Source: Drechmeria coniospora (Eukaryota; Ascomycota; Sordariomycetes; Hypocreales; Ophiocordycipitaceae). Taken from it: DNA of 64,000 nt. Every line of letters starts with the position of its first letter. Position 1 is the first letter of the stretch. The position numbers and the translations under genes were made by a program. Under the pieces are notes generated by a model. It was not told the DNA's origin and made no database searches. It saw only the letters and a list, made by a program, of their open reading frames with translations. Where the stretch lies: assembly GCF_001625195.1 (NCBI RefSeq), contig NC_054389.1, forward strand, positions 3,840,520-3,904,519, given 5' to 3'. Below are positions 10,441 through 22,335 of this stretch, piece by piece.

Positions 10441-12132
10441 TGTGGGCGTGGACGATGGACTCGCAGGTCGGGTCGTTGGTGATGGCAGCGTCGGGGCGCC
10501 AACCTGGGCCGAGGATCATCTCGGTGCCGATGCTCATGCCCTCCTCGTCGTCGACGGTGGCGAAAATGACATGACCGGCTTGGTTTTGCATCTTCGCGTC
10601 GGCTAGGGCCACCAGGGCGGCGGCAAGACTACTTTCCACACCCATCGCGCCTCTACCGTGGAGCTCGCCGTCCTGGATGCTACCGTCGAAGGCGTCTCCA
10701 CCGTAGCCGAGGGTTGTGACGGTATCGATGCGGCCGCCGAGCATGAAACTCCTGTCAGCGCCGGAACCGGGGATTCGAGCGACGATGGAGGGATGGCCTT
10801 TCGCATGCTCAATCCAGTGCGTCTCGATGTCGCGATGCTCGAGCCATGCCGCAATGTAACGCGCCATCTCCGTCTCGCCCGGTCCTGGCGCGGAGCCTCG
10901 AGAGGGGTTGCCGGAGCCGACACGGGCGAGTGCCTGGGTCAGGCCGACGGCATCGTCCATGGACACGTCCATGGGCGTGTCGTATTCCCTCGTGCCTTCG
11001 GTGCAGAGCACGACAATGGTTGAGTTGCCGTCGAGGCTCAGGGCGGCCTTGTCCTTGGCGTCGAGTCGACAAAGGGCGGCGAGAGGCGCGCCGGCGCAAG
11101 GCCCCGCGAAGACGCCTCGGGTCTTGAGGTACTCGATGGCCTCGTGGGACTCGTAGTCCGACACGGTGACGCTCGCGTCGACGCCGGACCGGAGCGTGGG
11201 CCAGGCGGTGGAAGAGGGGGTTCCGCAATCCAGGCCCGCCATGACGGAGGCGCCGGTCGCAACCGACACGAGCTCGTTCCGTCGCAGGCTCTTGTAGATG
11301 CAGGCGGCCGTGTCGGGCTCGACCGTCATCACCCTAGTCCGCCGTCCTGCCTGCTTGAAGTGGGAGACGGCGGCTTGGGCGAGGGAGCCGACGCCGGCCG
11401 GGGAGACGACGAGGGTTGGGGAGACGGGGCCAAGCTGGCCGTCTATCTCGCGCATCATGGTCCGGTAGCCGTCGATGATCCACTGGCAAACGTCAGACAA
11501 GGAAGACCTCGGGGCACAGTTCGTCGCGGCGGCAAACTGACCTCGAGCATGTCTCGGTGCTCGTCAAAGGCAAAGTCCTGGATCAGGAGCCAGCGGTTTT
11601 CCTCGGCCGTTCGCCGGGCGCTCTCGAGGGCATCGTCGTACGTGCCCTTTCCGACGACCACCTTGGCGCCTTCGCTCTCGAGGCTGGCCACCGTCGACCT
11701 GTGCGTGTCGGACGAGACGTAGATTACGACGGGAACGGCGAGCAAGGCGCCCATGCGCGCAACCGCCCTTCCGTGGTTTCCCTTGCTCGCGGCGCAGAGC
11801 GTGACGGGCTTGCGGGCCAGCGTCTCGCTCAGGACGGCAAGGGAGGTGTCCGTGGGGAGCCGCAGCCGCTCGACGAGGGCGCGAAATGCGGCCCAGGAAG
11901 CGCCGAGCATCTTGAAGGACGGCAGGCCAAAGCGGCAGGTCTCGTCCTTGAGGTAGACGGCGGCGACGCCAAGTTCCCGAGCCAGGTCCTCGAGCGGAAG
12001 CAGCCTCGTCGGGCCCCCGGGGAACTGGAGATGGAACTTTTCAACGGCCATCTCCTCGGCGGGCTCGGGAGCGACGGCTGTCCATGATTGCGCCGCCGGA
12101 TTCCGATGCAGCGGACGACGACGGGAAGACAT
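10370..12132 (-). CDS. Diaminopropionate ammonia-lyase-like PLP enzyme fused to the start of an M20 peptidase, truncated
   Basis: Exons are 11542-12132 and 10370-11482, separated by a 59-bp GT-AG intron in phase 0. Residues 1 to about 370 form a fold-type II PLP enzyme of the diaminopropionate ammonia-lyase type. FGLPSFKMLGAS carries the Schiff-base Lys74; SKGNHGRAVA is the substrate/Asn loop and SPAGVGSLAQA the phosphate-binding loop. From about residue 400 an M20 (ArgE/DapE/ACY1-like) domain follows with GGRIDTV, GRGAMGVESS and DDEEGMSIGTE. Two expected metal ligands are altered: the His of GHxD is Arg, and the Asp of GRGxxDMK is lost. A frameshift near 10440 leads to a stop at 10370, giving 567 residues. 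The PLP half looks intact and could still act on diaminopropionate or another amino acid. The start at 12130-12132 is chosen because the family N terminus begins shortly after it; an in-frame ATG at 12165 exists. Confidence 0.8.
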
Positions 12133-15100
12133 GACGATGGCGAAATGCAGGACGACGGCCGTCACGTACCGTGCGAGTCGTTCGTTTTAGGGTGCCCTCG
12201 ATGAACCCGACGAGCTGGACGTAGGCAGAGCTGCCGAAGGGAGGATCCGTCCTGAACCGAGAGGGATTTCATGGTTTATAGGTGTACGCGGTACAGGAGT
12301 AGGAGCATGCCCACGTACAGTAAGTAATTACGTGTATTCCGTGTTTGGCCACGGTGTTGCGCGTCTCGGACAGCGTAGCAGCGTGCAGGGGCACTCCATC
12401 CGTCCGTCCCATCGTCGGCCGCCTCGTGCGGGTGTTTGTGTCCGCTTCAAAATTCACCGTCAGCCGCTTGGAGCGCCAGGATGGCGCGCCTTCCATGCTC
12501 TACATTTTCGCGAACGCACCTTCCGTGAACGCTTCCCCGTCGCGCCTTCCTGGCCCGCCTTGCCCGAACGTGCCTTCCCCGGATGTGCATTGATGGCGCA
12601 TGCACCATGAGTGACGCTCGGGGACTCGCTGGGATGCGATGGGAAACGAAGGAAACGAACGACTGCTGGCTGGACTCTACCAGTAGCACTCCGTACATGG
12701 GTGTATACATGCAATCCAAGTATTACTGTAGTATTCACATGACGTACTTATACTTGCCAGTACGGCGCATCCTACCGCCGTGCCGGCGGAGAGGTGGAGT
12801 GTGGAGCGTCGGGGAAGCGAGGGCTCGAGGTGGTATTTTCATTCATCTTCGCCGACGACGGCGGGACTTTGCTCGTTTATCGATTGTATTTTCCCTGTCC
12901 TGCCTATGCGACCTGATCGTATTTCCTTCCCCTTCCCAGGGTCCTATCCAAGCACCGTCTCACTGGGCAACGGTGCGATGACGGTCCGATGCCGCCCCAT
13001 CACTCCAAGTATTTTATTTTGCCTGTTTTACCCACAGATGCAGCATCCGATTTGGTGGGTTCGATTGTACAGAGTACTTGTAGGTGCAATGATATCATTG
13101 TCGTACTTGCTGCAGGACATGCAACGTACATGTAGTACACAAGGAATAGTGTACAATTACGAAGTGCCAGGTACTTGTTACTTACAGTACTTGTAAGTGC
13201 AAGTACTCGTACTTGCCTACCGTCGGTATCCAAGTACAATCCGCTGAGCGCACATTTACATGTGCTTAAGTAGGTATGTGCACTTGCTGATATTGTTCCT
13301 GCTTGCACTAGTAATAGTACCAGTATTTACGGAGTACGGAGTACGGAGTACTGTACACCCACAGTATTTACGGAGTACACCCAGAGTATTTGCACCCAGA
13401 GTATTACACCCACAGTATATACGTACTCAGTACTCCATACTCCGTACACCCACAGTATTTACACCCACAGTATTTACACCCACAGTATTTACACTCCACA
13501 GTATTTACCCCAGTACTACACCCACAGTATTGACACCCACAGAACTTACACCCACAGTATTTACACCCACAGTACCTTATTGACACCCACTACCTACTTG
13601 TAAAGAGCACCTCGTATTCTCCAGCAAATGCCCACCGCACTCGCATTGTCGGATGCGACTTGTTACACCGACGAACTTTAATGGCACCACTATTTCCTCG
13701 CCTCCCTTCCACATCCTCACTGCCGACATGGCCCTCGAGACGGCAAAGCAAGGATGGGACGATCCATGGCCGCCCGCCCACCTGGGGCGTCACCCTGGAA
13801 GAGACCAGACGAACGGTGCCTTTGTGAATTGCCCCAACACGTGAGATCCGGTTACGCAGGAGGACCCGGGTTGCTTGATGGAAGACGAATGCCCTGCTCC
13901 GTGTACGGAATAAAAGAGCTAGTATTATTTGCACACCTACAAGCAGGCATATACAGTATAATACTATTGCACGGGTGCATGTGTCTACTGTGCATGCACG
14001 AGTATTAATTAGTGATCCGTACGGAGTGTTATTTCCTTCCTGCAGGCCGAATTGTGCAGTGTAAGACTGCAAGTACAAGTCGATGTACTGTACTTAGTAC
14101 TGTAGGAGTAAGTAATTACCCGCAAGAAAAGGGATTAGTAGGTGTACTGTACTTGCGGAGAGTACGGAGTACATGTAAGTACTGAGTATACTCACAGCAC
14201 ACGTCCACGAGGCACATGGTACACCTGCCATGCGCTTCTAAGTACAGTAAGTACTTTCTTCCATGCACAGAATACGGCGTGCAGGTGCAGTTGTAAAGGC
14301 ATGTGTTGCACACCTAAGTACATGTGGGTGTACTTGTACCTTTGTACCACTACTACCCCGTACTCCGTCCGTGCTGTACGTGGAGTAGGTGTACTGTAAA
14401 GTACAAGTGATATCTGTGAGTAAGTACTCAAGTACGTAGTATGGAGTACGGAGTAAGTATTACTTGCATGTTAGTTGTGTAAGTAAGTAGGTGCGCTATC
14501 TATACGGTGTAATTACTCCGTACTTCAAGTACCCGTAATATATGCATGTACAAGTGTTCTTGCATGTACGCGAGAGTGTACTTACAGTACTCCGTACATG
14601 TAAGTACGTGTGCGTGTACAGTACTGTAGGCGAGTACATGTGCAAGCACTTGCAGGCGGAAATAATCAAGTATTACTTAAGTACATTCAAATACATGTAT
14701 GCACTATCGCCTCCATAACCAATGCAGGTACCATATGCGGATGCGGTATTTGAACGGCATCTGTGACCCTTCCGTGGAGATGCATGCCATCCTTGCTCCA
14801 TTGCAGAATCCGCCAAGGCTACAGTTGACTCCTACCTTACGTAAACGTAATATACATGCGATCCTGAAACATTCCATGGTGGGAAGATTCTGTGAGCAAG
14901 AAATTCCCAATCGAGCACCACATGTATTAATAGGGGAGTAAGCATTAGGTATGTGCTTCGGCCATGCCGTGATAATGATAGGGCCTGGGACAAATCCGCA
15001 AACGGGCGTCATTTAACCTTAGGTAACAGCAATAGATACGTATAAGTGTACTTAAGTATGTTGCCAATCGGAATACAATACTTCACGTAAATGCGCTTGT

Positions 15101-15841
15101 AAGCACAGTACTTGAGTGCACGCCCATGTACATCCACAGCCTACAGTACTTGAACTCAAGTAGCTGTGCACCTACCTGTACCTACTTGCATGTGTTCATA
15201 CCGTATCACGACATGTTTGAGACATGCAAGCATGCACAGTCTTGCGCGGATGCACATTTACTGCTGAGGAATCGCCGAGGAATCTCGCGATTTGACCTCG
15301 TACCACTCCCGCTGCAGGTGCAGTACTCGTACCTCGTAGGCCGACCAGTACTGTATGGCATACAAGCTTGATTCAACGTCGGACCAGGACGAAAGGATGA
15401 ATACGAACCATAACCCTGTCCGGTAGTCTCGGCCGTCTAGCCTCTACATACACCTACGTAGTGTTACTCGTACGTACTCTTCCAACTACTGTAAGTAAGT
15501 AAATACTGGACGAAATACAGCTCCATGTACGGAGTACTCCGTACAAGTACTTACTTAAGTACAGTACATCACTTGATCCAGTTTTATGTCAAGGCCTGCG
15601 CGCGGTCGTGCAGTACAATCACTTCCACCTGAGTGCAGTACAACAAGTACTTACTTGCATGTACTCCGTACGTAAGTACAAACAAATATATAAGTACAAG
15701 TTTGTGGTCAAATTCAAGACGAAAATCATAGCAGGATACAATTACTTACGTCGGCGATTTCTCCTTCATACCGTGCCGACTTCAAATTTCTTCTTCATCT
15801 CGTTTAAAAACATCAACGGCTGCGACAATCGCTCGTCCACC
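12133..15841. other. Gene-poor region of 3.7 kb with GTAC-word clusters and a minisatellite
   Basis: No convincing gene was seen. From about 13050 to 15690 the sequence is dominated by GTAC-type words (GTACTTAC, TACGGAGTAC, TACTCCGTAC, CAAGTACTT). It includes an exact TACGGAGTACTCCGTA palindrome at 15528-15543 and a 15-bp minisatellite at 13354-13590. Open frames here have repeat-like, Tyr/Cys/Thr-rich translations and are not coding. Confidence 0.6.
13354..13590. repeat. 15-bp minisatellite, unit ACACCCACAGTATTT
   Basis: About a dozen imperfect copies occur, several perfectly head-to-tail (13445-13495). Others are interrupted by TACGGAGTAC or TACTCCGTAC words. Degenerate units carry GAGTATT or GAACTTA instead of CAGTATTT. 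The array lies in a gene-free tract. Confidence 0.9.
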
Positions 15842-16207
15842 ATGAGGCCTTCGATATTGCTGGGAATTGTTCCGCTCGTTCTTGGTGCCGAACTCAAACT
15901 CAAACTCGACTGCTCCGATACTGGAAACCAGAATGTCAAGATTGAGCCAGACTTTCTGCAGAACATGTTCTCTTTCATCGCACCGCTCGCACCGCTCCAA
16001 TCGGAGGCATGGTGCAAGCACGAGAATGCCTGCAACAGAGAGCTTAACACGTACTCTTGTCCGCTGGATAGGCCCGATCCCTGCATGGTGCCTCGTGGAT
16101 GTTCTGGGGGCTTCATATCTACTACCTGCCGGGTCCCGCGCAAATGCCACGAAAGGATCAAACTCAAGGCAAGACCGGAGAAGCCAACATCACCGGCGGC
16201 GAAGTAG
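15842..16207 (+). CDS. Small secreted cysteine-rich protein (candidate effector), 121 aa
   Basis: The predicted protein starts with a short hydrophobic signal peptide (MRPSILLGIVPLVLGA, likely cleavage after Ala16). About 105 mature residues with eight cysteines follow, which would allow four disulfides. Cysteines fall in LDC, WCKHENAC, YSC, DPC, RGC, TTC and RKC contexts. The C terminus is Lys/Pro-rich. The ATG at 15842 is chosen over an in-frame ATG at 15608 because it has a CACC context and starts the signal peptide. No known domain is recognised. Size, Cys density and isolation in repeat-rich, gene-poor DNA fit a secreted effector or antimicrobial-like protein; that role is inference. An additional 3' exon cannot be excluded. 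Confidence 0.6.
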   Translation: MRPSILLGIVPLVLGAELKLKLDCSDTGNQNVKIEPDFLQNMFSFIAPLAPLQSEAWCKHENACNRELNTYSCPLDRPDPCMVPRGCSGGFISTTCRVPRKCHERIKLKARPEKPTSPAAK

Positions 16208-17470
16208 TGGGAATGCGAAAGACCTGCAGGACAGTACGACACTTCCTCCTACCCGGAATCCGCCCACCATTCCTGCCACAAGAACCTGGTTTGATACCAC
16301 ATTCGCAGCATGCGCTGCATTGTTCTTGGGAACAACAGCAGACGGGAGATATGATATCAGAAGAATCTTCAGTACGCGGCTACTTAGGAAAGAGCCCGCC
16401 GGAGCTACTATTACCTCCACCTGCAATAAACCTACAGCTAGAGTACGAGTACGAACGGCAGTACTGCCACTCCCATCAAACACTTGTAGCTTAATATTAT
16501 GACAACCTTTCGATTCTTCCCCGCAAGTGATTGAATGGTGCAACGCTCGGCGGTCAGATCACAGCGAGTCGCTGACAGTACAGCAGTATGCATGCAGGGA
16601 AGCGTCATGAGCGACACGGGCCAGGTCCTGTGGTGGCTTGCTCTCCTCGGTGACCCATTTGCACAACGGCTTTTGCTCAAATCTACACCCAAGATGGTGT
16701 TGCCAATCGTGAGCCCCATCCTGTCTTTGTCCCAACCAAAGCCCCCCGCGTTGGCCGACTTTGAACTGCCTCTCTACCACACCGGATCCTTTTGGGACAA
16801 CCTGATGGGCCCCAGGCCCGAAGCACGCGTCGTTCCACAGCGCAATCTCCATCATCCACCGAGTCCTTGGCCGGCTTGCCTTCCTTTTCATCCTCATCTC
16901 ACCGCACTTTGTTGCCACGAGGCTCGAGACAGACTGGGCCCAATCATCCGTGCTTGCATCGCGTCTCCGCCAGGTTTCCTCAGAGGAAGGGGAGAGGAAG
17001 GGGAAAAGATCCGGAGGTTGATTGTCGACAGGCAGCCATGTCGTGGATGGCTATCGAATCTGACCGTGGCTGTGACTACGGAGTGGTACCCTCGGCACCC
17101 GATTACGGCACACCTTGAGGTACGTCGTTCTGGCCATGCCAAAAGACCCCTTTTCGTCATTCGCTTGCCGGAAACGTCAAGCATAACATTGCGCGGGCAA
17201 CAAAGTATATGCGTAATTGTCTGTGTGGGACCATTGGGCAAGTAATCGGTTCTACTTGGGGCGGTTTTAGGACGGAGCGGCACCCGCTTGAGTTCCGAAA
17301 GATTGGTTCGGAGTGGGTCTCCGCCAACAGTATACTTACTTGGGGATATTACGGAGTATTAATACCGGTGAATATATTGGATCGGCGGCTTGATTGGTGA
17401 TGCCTAACGAATATTTACTGTTGTACACGTTGGCATAGCTTCATCTATGTTTTTGACCTCATTTTTATCG
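16208..17470. other. Intergenic region between the secreted protein gene and the ABC pseudogene
   Basis: The region holds a 236-codon open frame (16535-17245, +) of low coding character with no recognised product. A different + frame (about 16840-17020) contains a hydrophobic stretch, RLAFLFILISPHFVATRLE. It could be the remains of a membrane protein gene, but I cannot identify it. Confidence 0.35.
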
Positions 17471-20114
17471 CGAGCTCAAGTCGACGAAAACACAATGCAT
17501 GCAGTAGTGTTGAAAGCCGCGGCGCAGTCGTTTCCCAGCTCAGTCTTTGCCGTGCGCGGACTCATAGAGCAACCGGAACGCAGAGTCCTGCCCCAGGAGC
17601 TCTTGAGGATTGCCCTGCTCACTGATTCGCCCTTATCCAGCACCAAAACCTTGTCGTAACGGACAATGGTGTCCAATCGATGAGCGATTAAGAGTATCGT
17701 GACGTCTTGGAAGCACTCCGTGATGGGCTTGCTGCATAATCCTGTCCGTCTCAACATTGACGCTATCCCGTCAAGGGCGGGCGGCATGTCGGCCTTGTAG
17801 GCGACGGTCACCGCGTCCATGGCAATCGTGCCGTGCCGCGGCCAGTTCGCGGGCGGCGTGTGGGACTCCTGTGGCAAGTTTTCGCATGGAGTGGGCTCGC
17901 CAAAGCTCCTCATGCGTGCTACGGCACCTATGGATGTTTCAAAAATCGTCCATACGGAAATGGAAGCTTTCATGACGTCGCTGAGATCCATCATGTTGCA
18001 CAAAGCAACAACGGCAAAGGCTGCATTCGTGGATCCTCGGAGCAGCACGGCAACCGAGATCATAACGACGGCCAAGACAGCCACGATAAGGTCCAGGACG
18101 AGGTTGAGCCCTCTCCGAATGCTATACGACAGATAGGATGGCTTCTGTTACGAGTCTAGCCTTTCGTTCATAAGACTCGACAGATCATGCCGCCAGCCAA
18201 ATGCTCGAATGGTCGCTAACCCCTGCAAAGTTTCGATGAACTGGGAGCTGCAAGTGAAGTTGGGAGTTTGCGAACCTTTAGAGCCAGATGGCAAGCGGCA
18301 CATACTAATTCGGCGTCTTGGCATCGAGGTCAAGGAATCGTAGCTGTCGTGATGTGCAAAGATGAAACATTTGAACGAACCATAAGATGCCAAAGAGGAA
18401 GGGGAAGGCAGCTAGCAGCTTGCAGGAAGCGGGCAGGATCATTACAGCTTGGGCGACGCAGATGAGGGTGTCTGACCAGTACTAATCAGTACGTGGTCGC
18501 CGAGAGCGTACGAGCATGGCGGAAATTTGACGAAAATAGCAACCACATTCAGGAGAGCGATAAGAAGCTCGGCGTCTATCATTTGCATGTCTTGGCTGAA
18601 TCTAGGTCGGCATCGGCATACGCTCGGAACCGGGCAGGAATAGGGAGCGATCGTCACCTGTTCACAATGGATCCATTGTCAGTTGAACTAAGGAAGCTGA
18701 ACGGCGCTCTGTTGAAATCCGTCAGATCAGGCAAGCAAAATACCTGGCGCTTGGACGCATAGTGCTGCAACATACAGGATAGCCTTGGACAGTAGGGTCA
18801 AGTGTAGGTTCAGGCCAGATGTCACGGCCATTCTTAATACAGCCTGCCTAATACTCCATCAGTCTACGAGCGAAGGAAGCCACCGAGGAATGGATTCTGA
18901 AGAAATCTCTCACCAGCAAACAGCAGTCAGCGCAACGAGAGCGCCGAACTGCAAGGCAGCATATATGCCGATGTACTTTGCATTGTCCTTGTTGGGGTTC
19001 TGGTCGTTGGCATCGCCCCACCAAGATGGCCATGTTTCTGTAGGCACATGTCAGCGGCTGGCCAAAGTATCGGAAGGAAGCATAAGATGGCGGCGGCCTC
19101 TGCATACCTGGGATTTTTGTCAGAAATGCAAAGATCAATTGCAGCCCGGAGAAAACGACGATACTGCGGAGGCCGACGGAGCGGAAGTGACACACCTGTA
19201 AACCAAAGGATCACCGACTCGCCTCACCACCTTCGCAGGGCCTTTGCCACCCGTGCTTTTGCCTTGATCGGCTGCGGCCCCTCTCGATCTTGACTGAAGA
19301 AAATATTTCTCTTGATTCAGCAACTTTTCGTTGGTCTCCAGGCCATATTGACAGACGAAGTTGTCCTTTTGATTGAGATGGTCAAACATTCCTTGGCAGC
19401 CGATCGTTCCGTCCTTCTCGGGGGCGATGATAAATTCGGCTGCTGGTTCCAGAGAGGATCCATCTCCTCATCCTCGTCTCCTCAAGGAAAAGAACGGTGA
19501 TTTTGCACGCCAAGGAGGCTGTGCACAAGGCCGATATCGGTAGAAACACGTCTCTGAGCCACAGCGTTCGGAGCCGAGTGGCGCCCAAGATGGAGCAGAG
19601 CGTGAGGTTAGAGGCCCAAGACAAAAGAAGTCGCGGCCGATTTGCCGTGTTCCAAGAGGGACGGGGCGGCAAGAGCGAAGAAGTCGAGGATGGTCATGAG
19701 GCTGTCGGCCAGGGAAAGCCACTTGTTCTGGTCGGTACCGCTGCCTAAGGCCCAAAGGGCGGTCAGAGCGACGGTGCAGCCCAGCAAAGCGACGATAGGG
19801 AACTACAGGTGATCGCCATGGCCATGAGAAGCTGCGTCTCGCGATGCAGAAAAGGCGAGGGCGTGGTTGGGTGGGATGGTACGTCATACCAACTTTACCG
19901 CTCGCAAGATACTTCCTGACACTTGACGCGGCGCGGACGATGTCGAGAATAGTGTCGAAATGGCCAAGGCGTCCAAAACAGAGGAGGGGATGGCGGAAAG
20001 AACGGCGTCTTCGAACGAGAGGGCGAAATCGAAATGGCGAGCACATCGATCGACGGCGGGCCCAAAGGCACAGTAAGCCCATAAAGGGCACGATTCATTA
20101 CGGGCCATGCTCAT
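17471..20114 (-). pseudogene. ABCC/MRP-type ABC transporter pseudogene with internal deletions and frameshifts
   Basis: Minus-strand fragments in several frames follow the order of a full-length ABCC transporter. TMD0 begins at 20114 (NESCPLWAYCAFGPAVDRCA; further TMD0 pieces down to about 19440, including NLTLCSIL and TLWLRDV). The linker after NBD1 lies at about 19390-19200 (FDHLNQKDNFVCQYGLETNE). TMD2 covers about 19200-17990 (SIVVFSGLQLIFAFLTKIP; FSQDMQMIDAELLIALLNVV; IETLQGLATIRAFGW; VAVLLRGSTNAAFAVVALC). The NBD2 start is NWPRHGTIAMDAVTVAYKAD. TMD1 and all of NBD1 are missing between about 19390 and 19460. In NBD2, Walker A through the signature motif is deleted: SMLRRTG runs straight into ITECFQDVTILLIAHRLDTI. 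Multiple frameshifts and stops remain. The locus cannot encode a functional pump; family assignment is strong. Confidence 0.88.
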
Positions 20115-22335
20115 GCTGTCGGTCGTGTCGAGTGAGCGACGGGCCGGCGAAATGGATTTGGATGTATGGAGTATACAAGGACGAAATATATACGGACAGT
20201 GCCTGCCCGAGCGGCGAGAGCGTGGTGTTGATCTGGAGACCAGCGGAGAAGGGGCGACGGTGCAATTTGATGGATGAATTCCAGCTCAACGTGCTGGAAG
20301 TAAGCCGGCTTCCGTTCGGCCAGTATGCGCAAGTCCGTCAACGGCACAACATATGGGCCGTTCAAACTACGTGAGCAGAACTACGGCACAGGAGGGAAAG
20401 AGGGGAGGGAGCCGTTGCACGTTGCACTACTTGTACGAGTACGTGTAGGTGTCGGCACACGCTACCAAGGCGGTTTCCATGGAGTACATGCACGGTGCTC
20501 CTCTTTGGCTGAAGGGATGAGCGCATGATTCACTTCCATTTATCGAGCGAGCAATATTGGAGTGCGAGTGCACAAAACTGGAAACACGCTTGAATACTAT
20601 GGCTGGATAGTATTCGGAGAGGCCGAAGTGAGCAGTTTGGTCCCGGGCATCCTAGGCCAGTAACGTAGTCGACGGTGAACGGAGCCAATCGATGCTTTCC
20701 ACCAGGTATCGGGGTGTGCCTGCGTACAGGCATCAACAGCTCAACAAGCACAACCAACACGTTCACTCATGGACACTTGCAAAAGGCCCCTGCCCGAGAA
20801 GGACTGTTGGCGGGGCATCGGAGCGACCGTTGACTTGAGGCCATCTTCCGGCATCAAGAATAGCTGGCGAGCGTGTCATTCGATCGGTTTCCGTTTGGCC
20901 GGGTAAGCTCATGCATGCAAGGATATGAGATGGCCGAATAGTCTTGGAATAAAGTACTAGACATGGCGGCGTGTGAAGGCACAAATGGGCTTGATGAATG
21001 GTGCCTGCGTGGCAGTGGATGTTGGTTCGTCAGACCACTTTACTTGCTGCAAATCTCGGTCGACATGGTTGAGAACCGTTGGCGATGCCGATACAGAGAG
21101 CTCATCTCCACCTCATCTACAGGTAATGGTAGGTAGCTGTACAGTACGAAGTACAAGAAATACTTTAGGTGCAAGTTTGACGCCTTGACTGCGTCAATGT
21201 TCTTGAGCGTGAGGTACAGTAATAGTACCAGGCACGGAGTATTAATGCGTACCATAAGTAAGTACTAAGGTACTTGCAACTACAGTACTGTACTCTACAT
21301 GCGCGTGGCTGCGGATGCAAGTCCTTGCAATACGGACGACGGAGTGAATGAATTGTGCGGAGTACTCCGAGCTTATGGGTGCCTTCAAGGTATGACCTAG
21401 TAGGTATTAGGTACGTACTTAAGTACTGTACTCCGTACGCCATACTCCGTACTTTGACCGTACGGTAATTAAGTACTTACTGTACAGTAGTTGTCCTACA
21501 GCACTGAAGTGTACCTAAGTATACTCCCACATCCCTGCTGGAACGTGTGCCAGCGGGCACTGGGGCTCGCGCAGCAAGTACTGGTACAAGTGCATCTGTC
21601 TAGCAAATGCCTTTTTGCTTCGTTTTTGCTTCTTCTGCCTGCCTATTCGGGCGGAGCCACCTCATGGTGGCGTCCACCGCAGGCGCTCGTACTCGGGCAC
21701 GTAATTATATGTACCCGTACAACGTCAACAAGCCGCCCAAGTGAGGATGCCGGCGTGCACAAGGCCGTTTCGCATGTACCTGTACCTGTCCACAGGCATG
21801 CCGATACATGCGCCGTACATGTGCTCGTACAGTACTTGCAAGTAAGTACGAGGTAATACGGAGCAAATGCACTGCAGATGCCGTCTGCACTCGTATGACG
21901 GACGGTCGAAACGACAGTCTTTTCCTCGGATCCCGCGCGGAAATGGCCTTGCAACTAAACTTTTCGTCGCCGCGGCCATGCGCCCTGCGCTATAGAATGG
22001 CAATATCAGGAATAATGCGTCCGAGGTGTGGTTTTACCCTGAGGTCACGTGGTCTACGCGGGCATACCTTCCGTAAGAGGAATCGTCAGCGACACTGACA
22101 GCGGTATCGGCCCTCCATCGGCCCTCGTGGGCCATCCATTATAACCAGCGCAACGACTTATACACACCAACGGCAACACATTGGCTAAATAAGCGAAGGC
22201 GAAAACGAGACTTTCGACTCCTCCTTCCTTCCTCCCAACCTGGATGCTGCCACGATTCGTCCTCGTGCCCGTACATTGGCTCGTCGCGAGGAGTATGATG
22301 TAAATTTCCTCCGTACGCGCTGCTCCTCGGCGCTC
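20115..22335. other. Intergenic region upstream of the homeodomain/zinc-finger gene
   Basis: GTAC-rich words concentrate at 21120-21490 and 21700-21860. The last 250 bp before 22336 are CT-rich and act as the likely leader of the next gene. No gene was recognised. Confidence 0.5.

Noticed and set aside
10188..10502. Treating the M20-like antisense fragments as separate small genes
   Set aside because: They continue the same M20 domain in order and direction, so frameshifted remains of one gene are the simpler reading.
13354..13590. CRISPR-like array of short repeats
   Set aside because: Units are directly adjacent with no unique spacers, and the genome is eukaryotic; it is a minisatellite.
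16535..17245. 236-codon open frame on the + strand
   Set aside because: No recognisable family, poor codon bias and no splice or start logic. Kept only as a possible relic in the intergenic entry.
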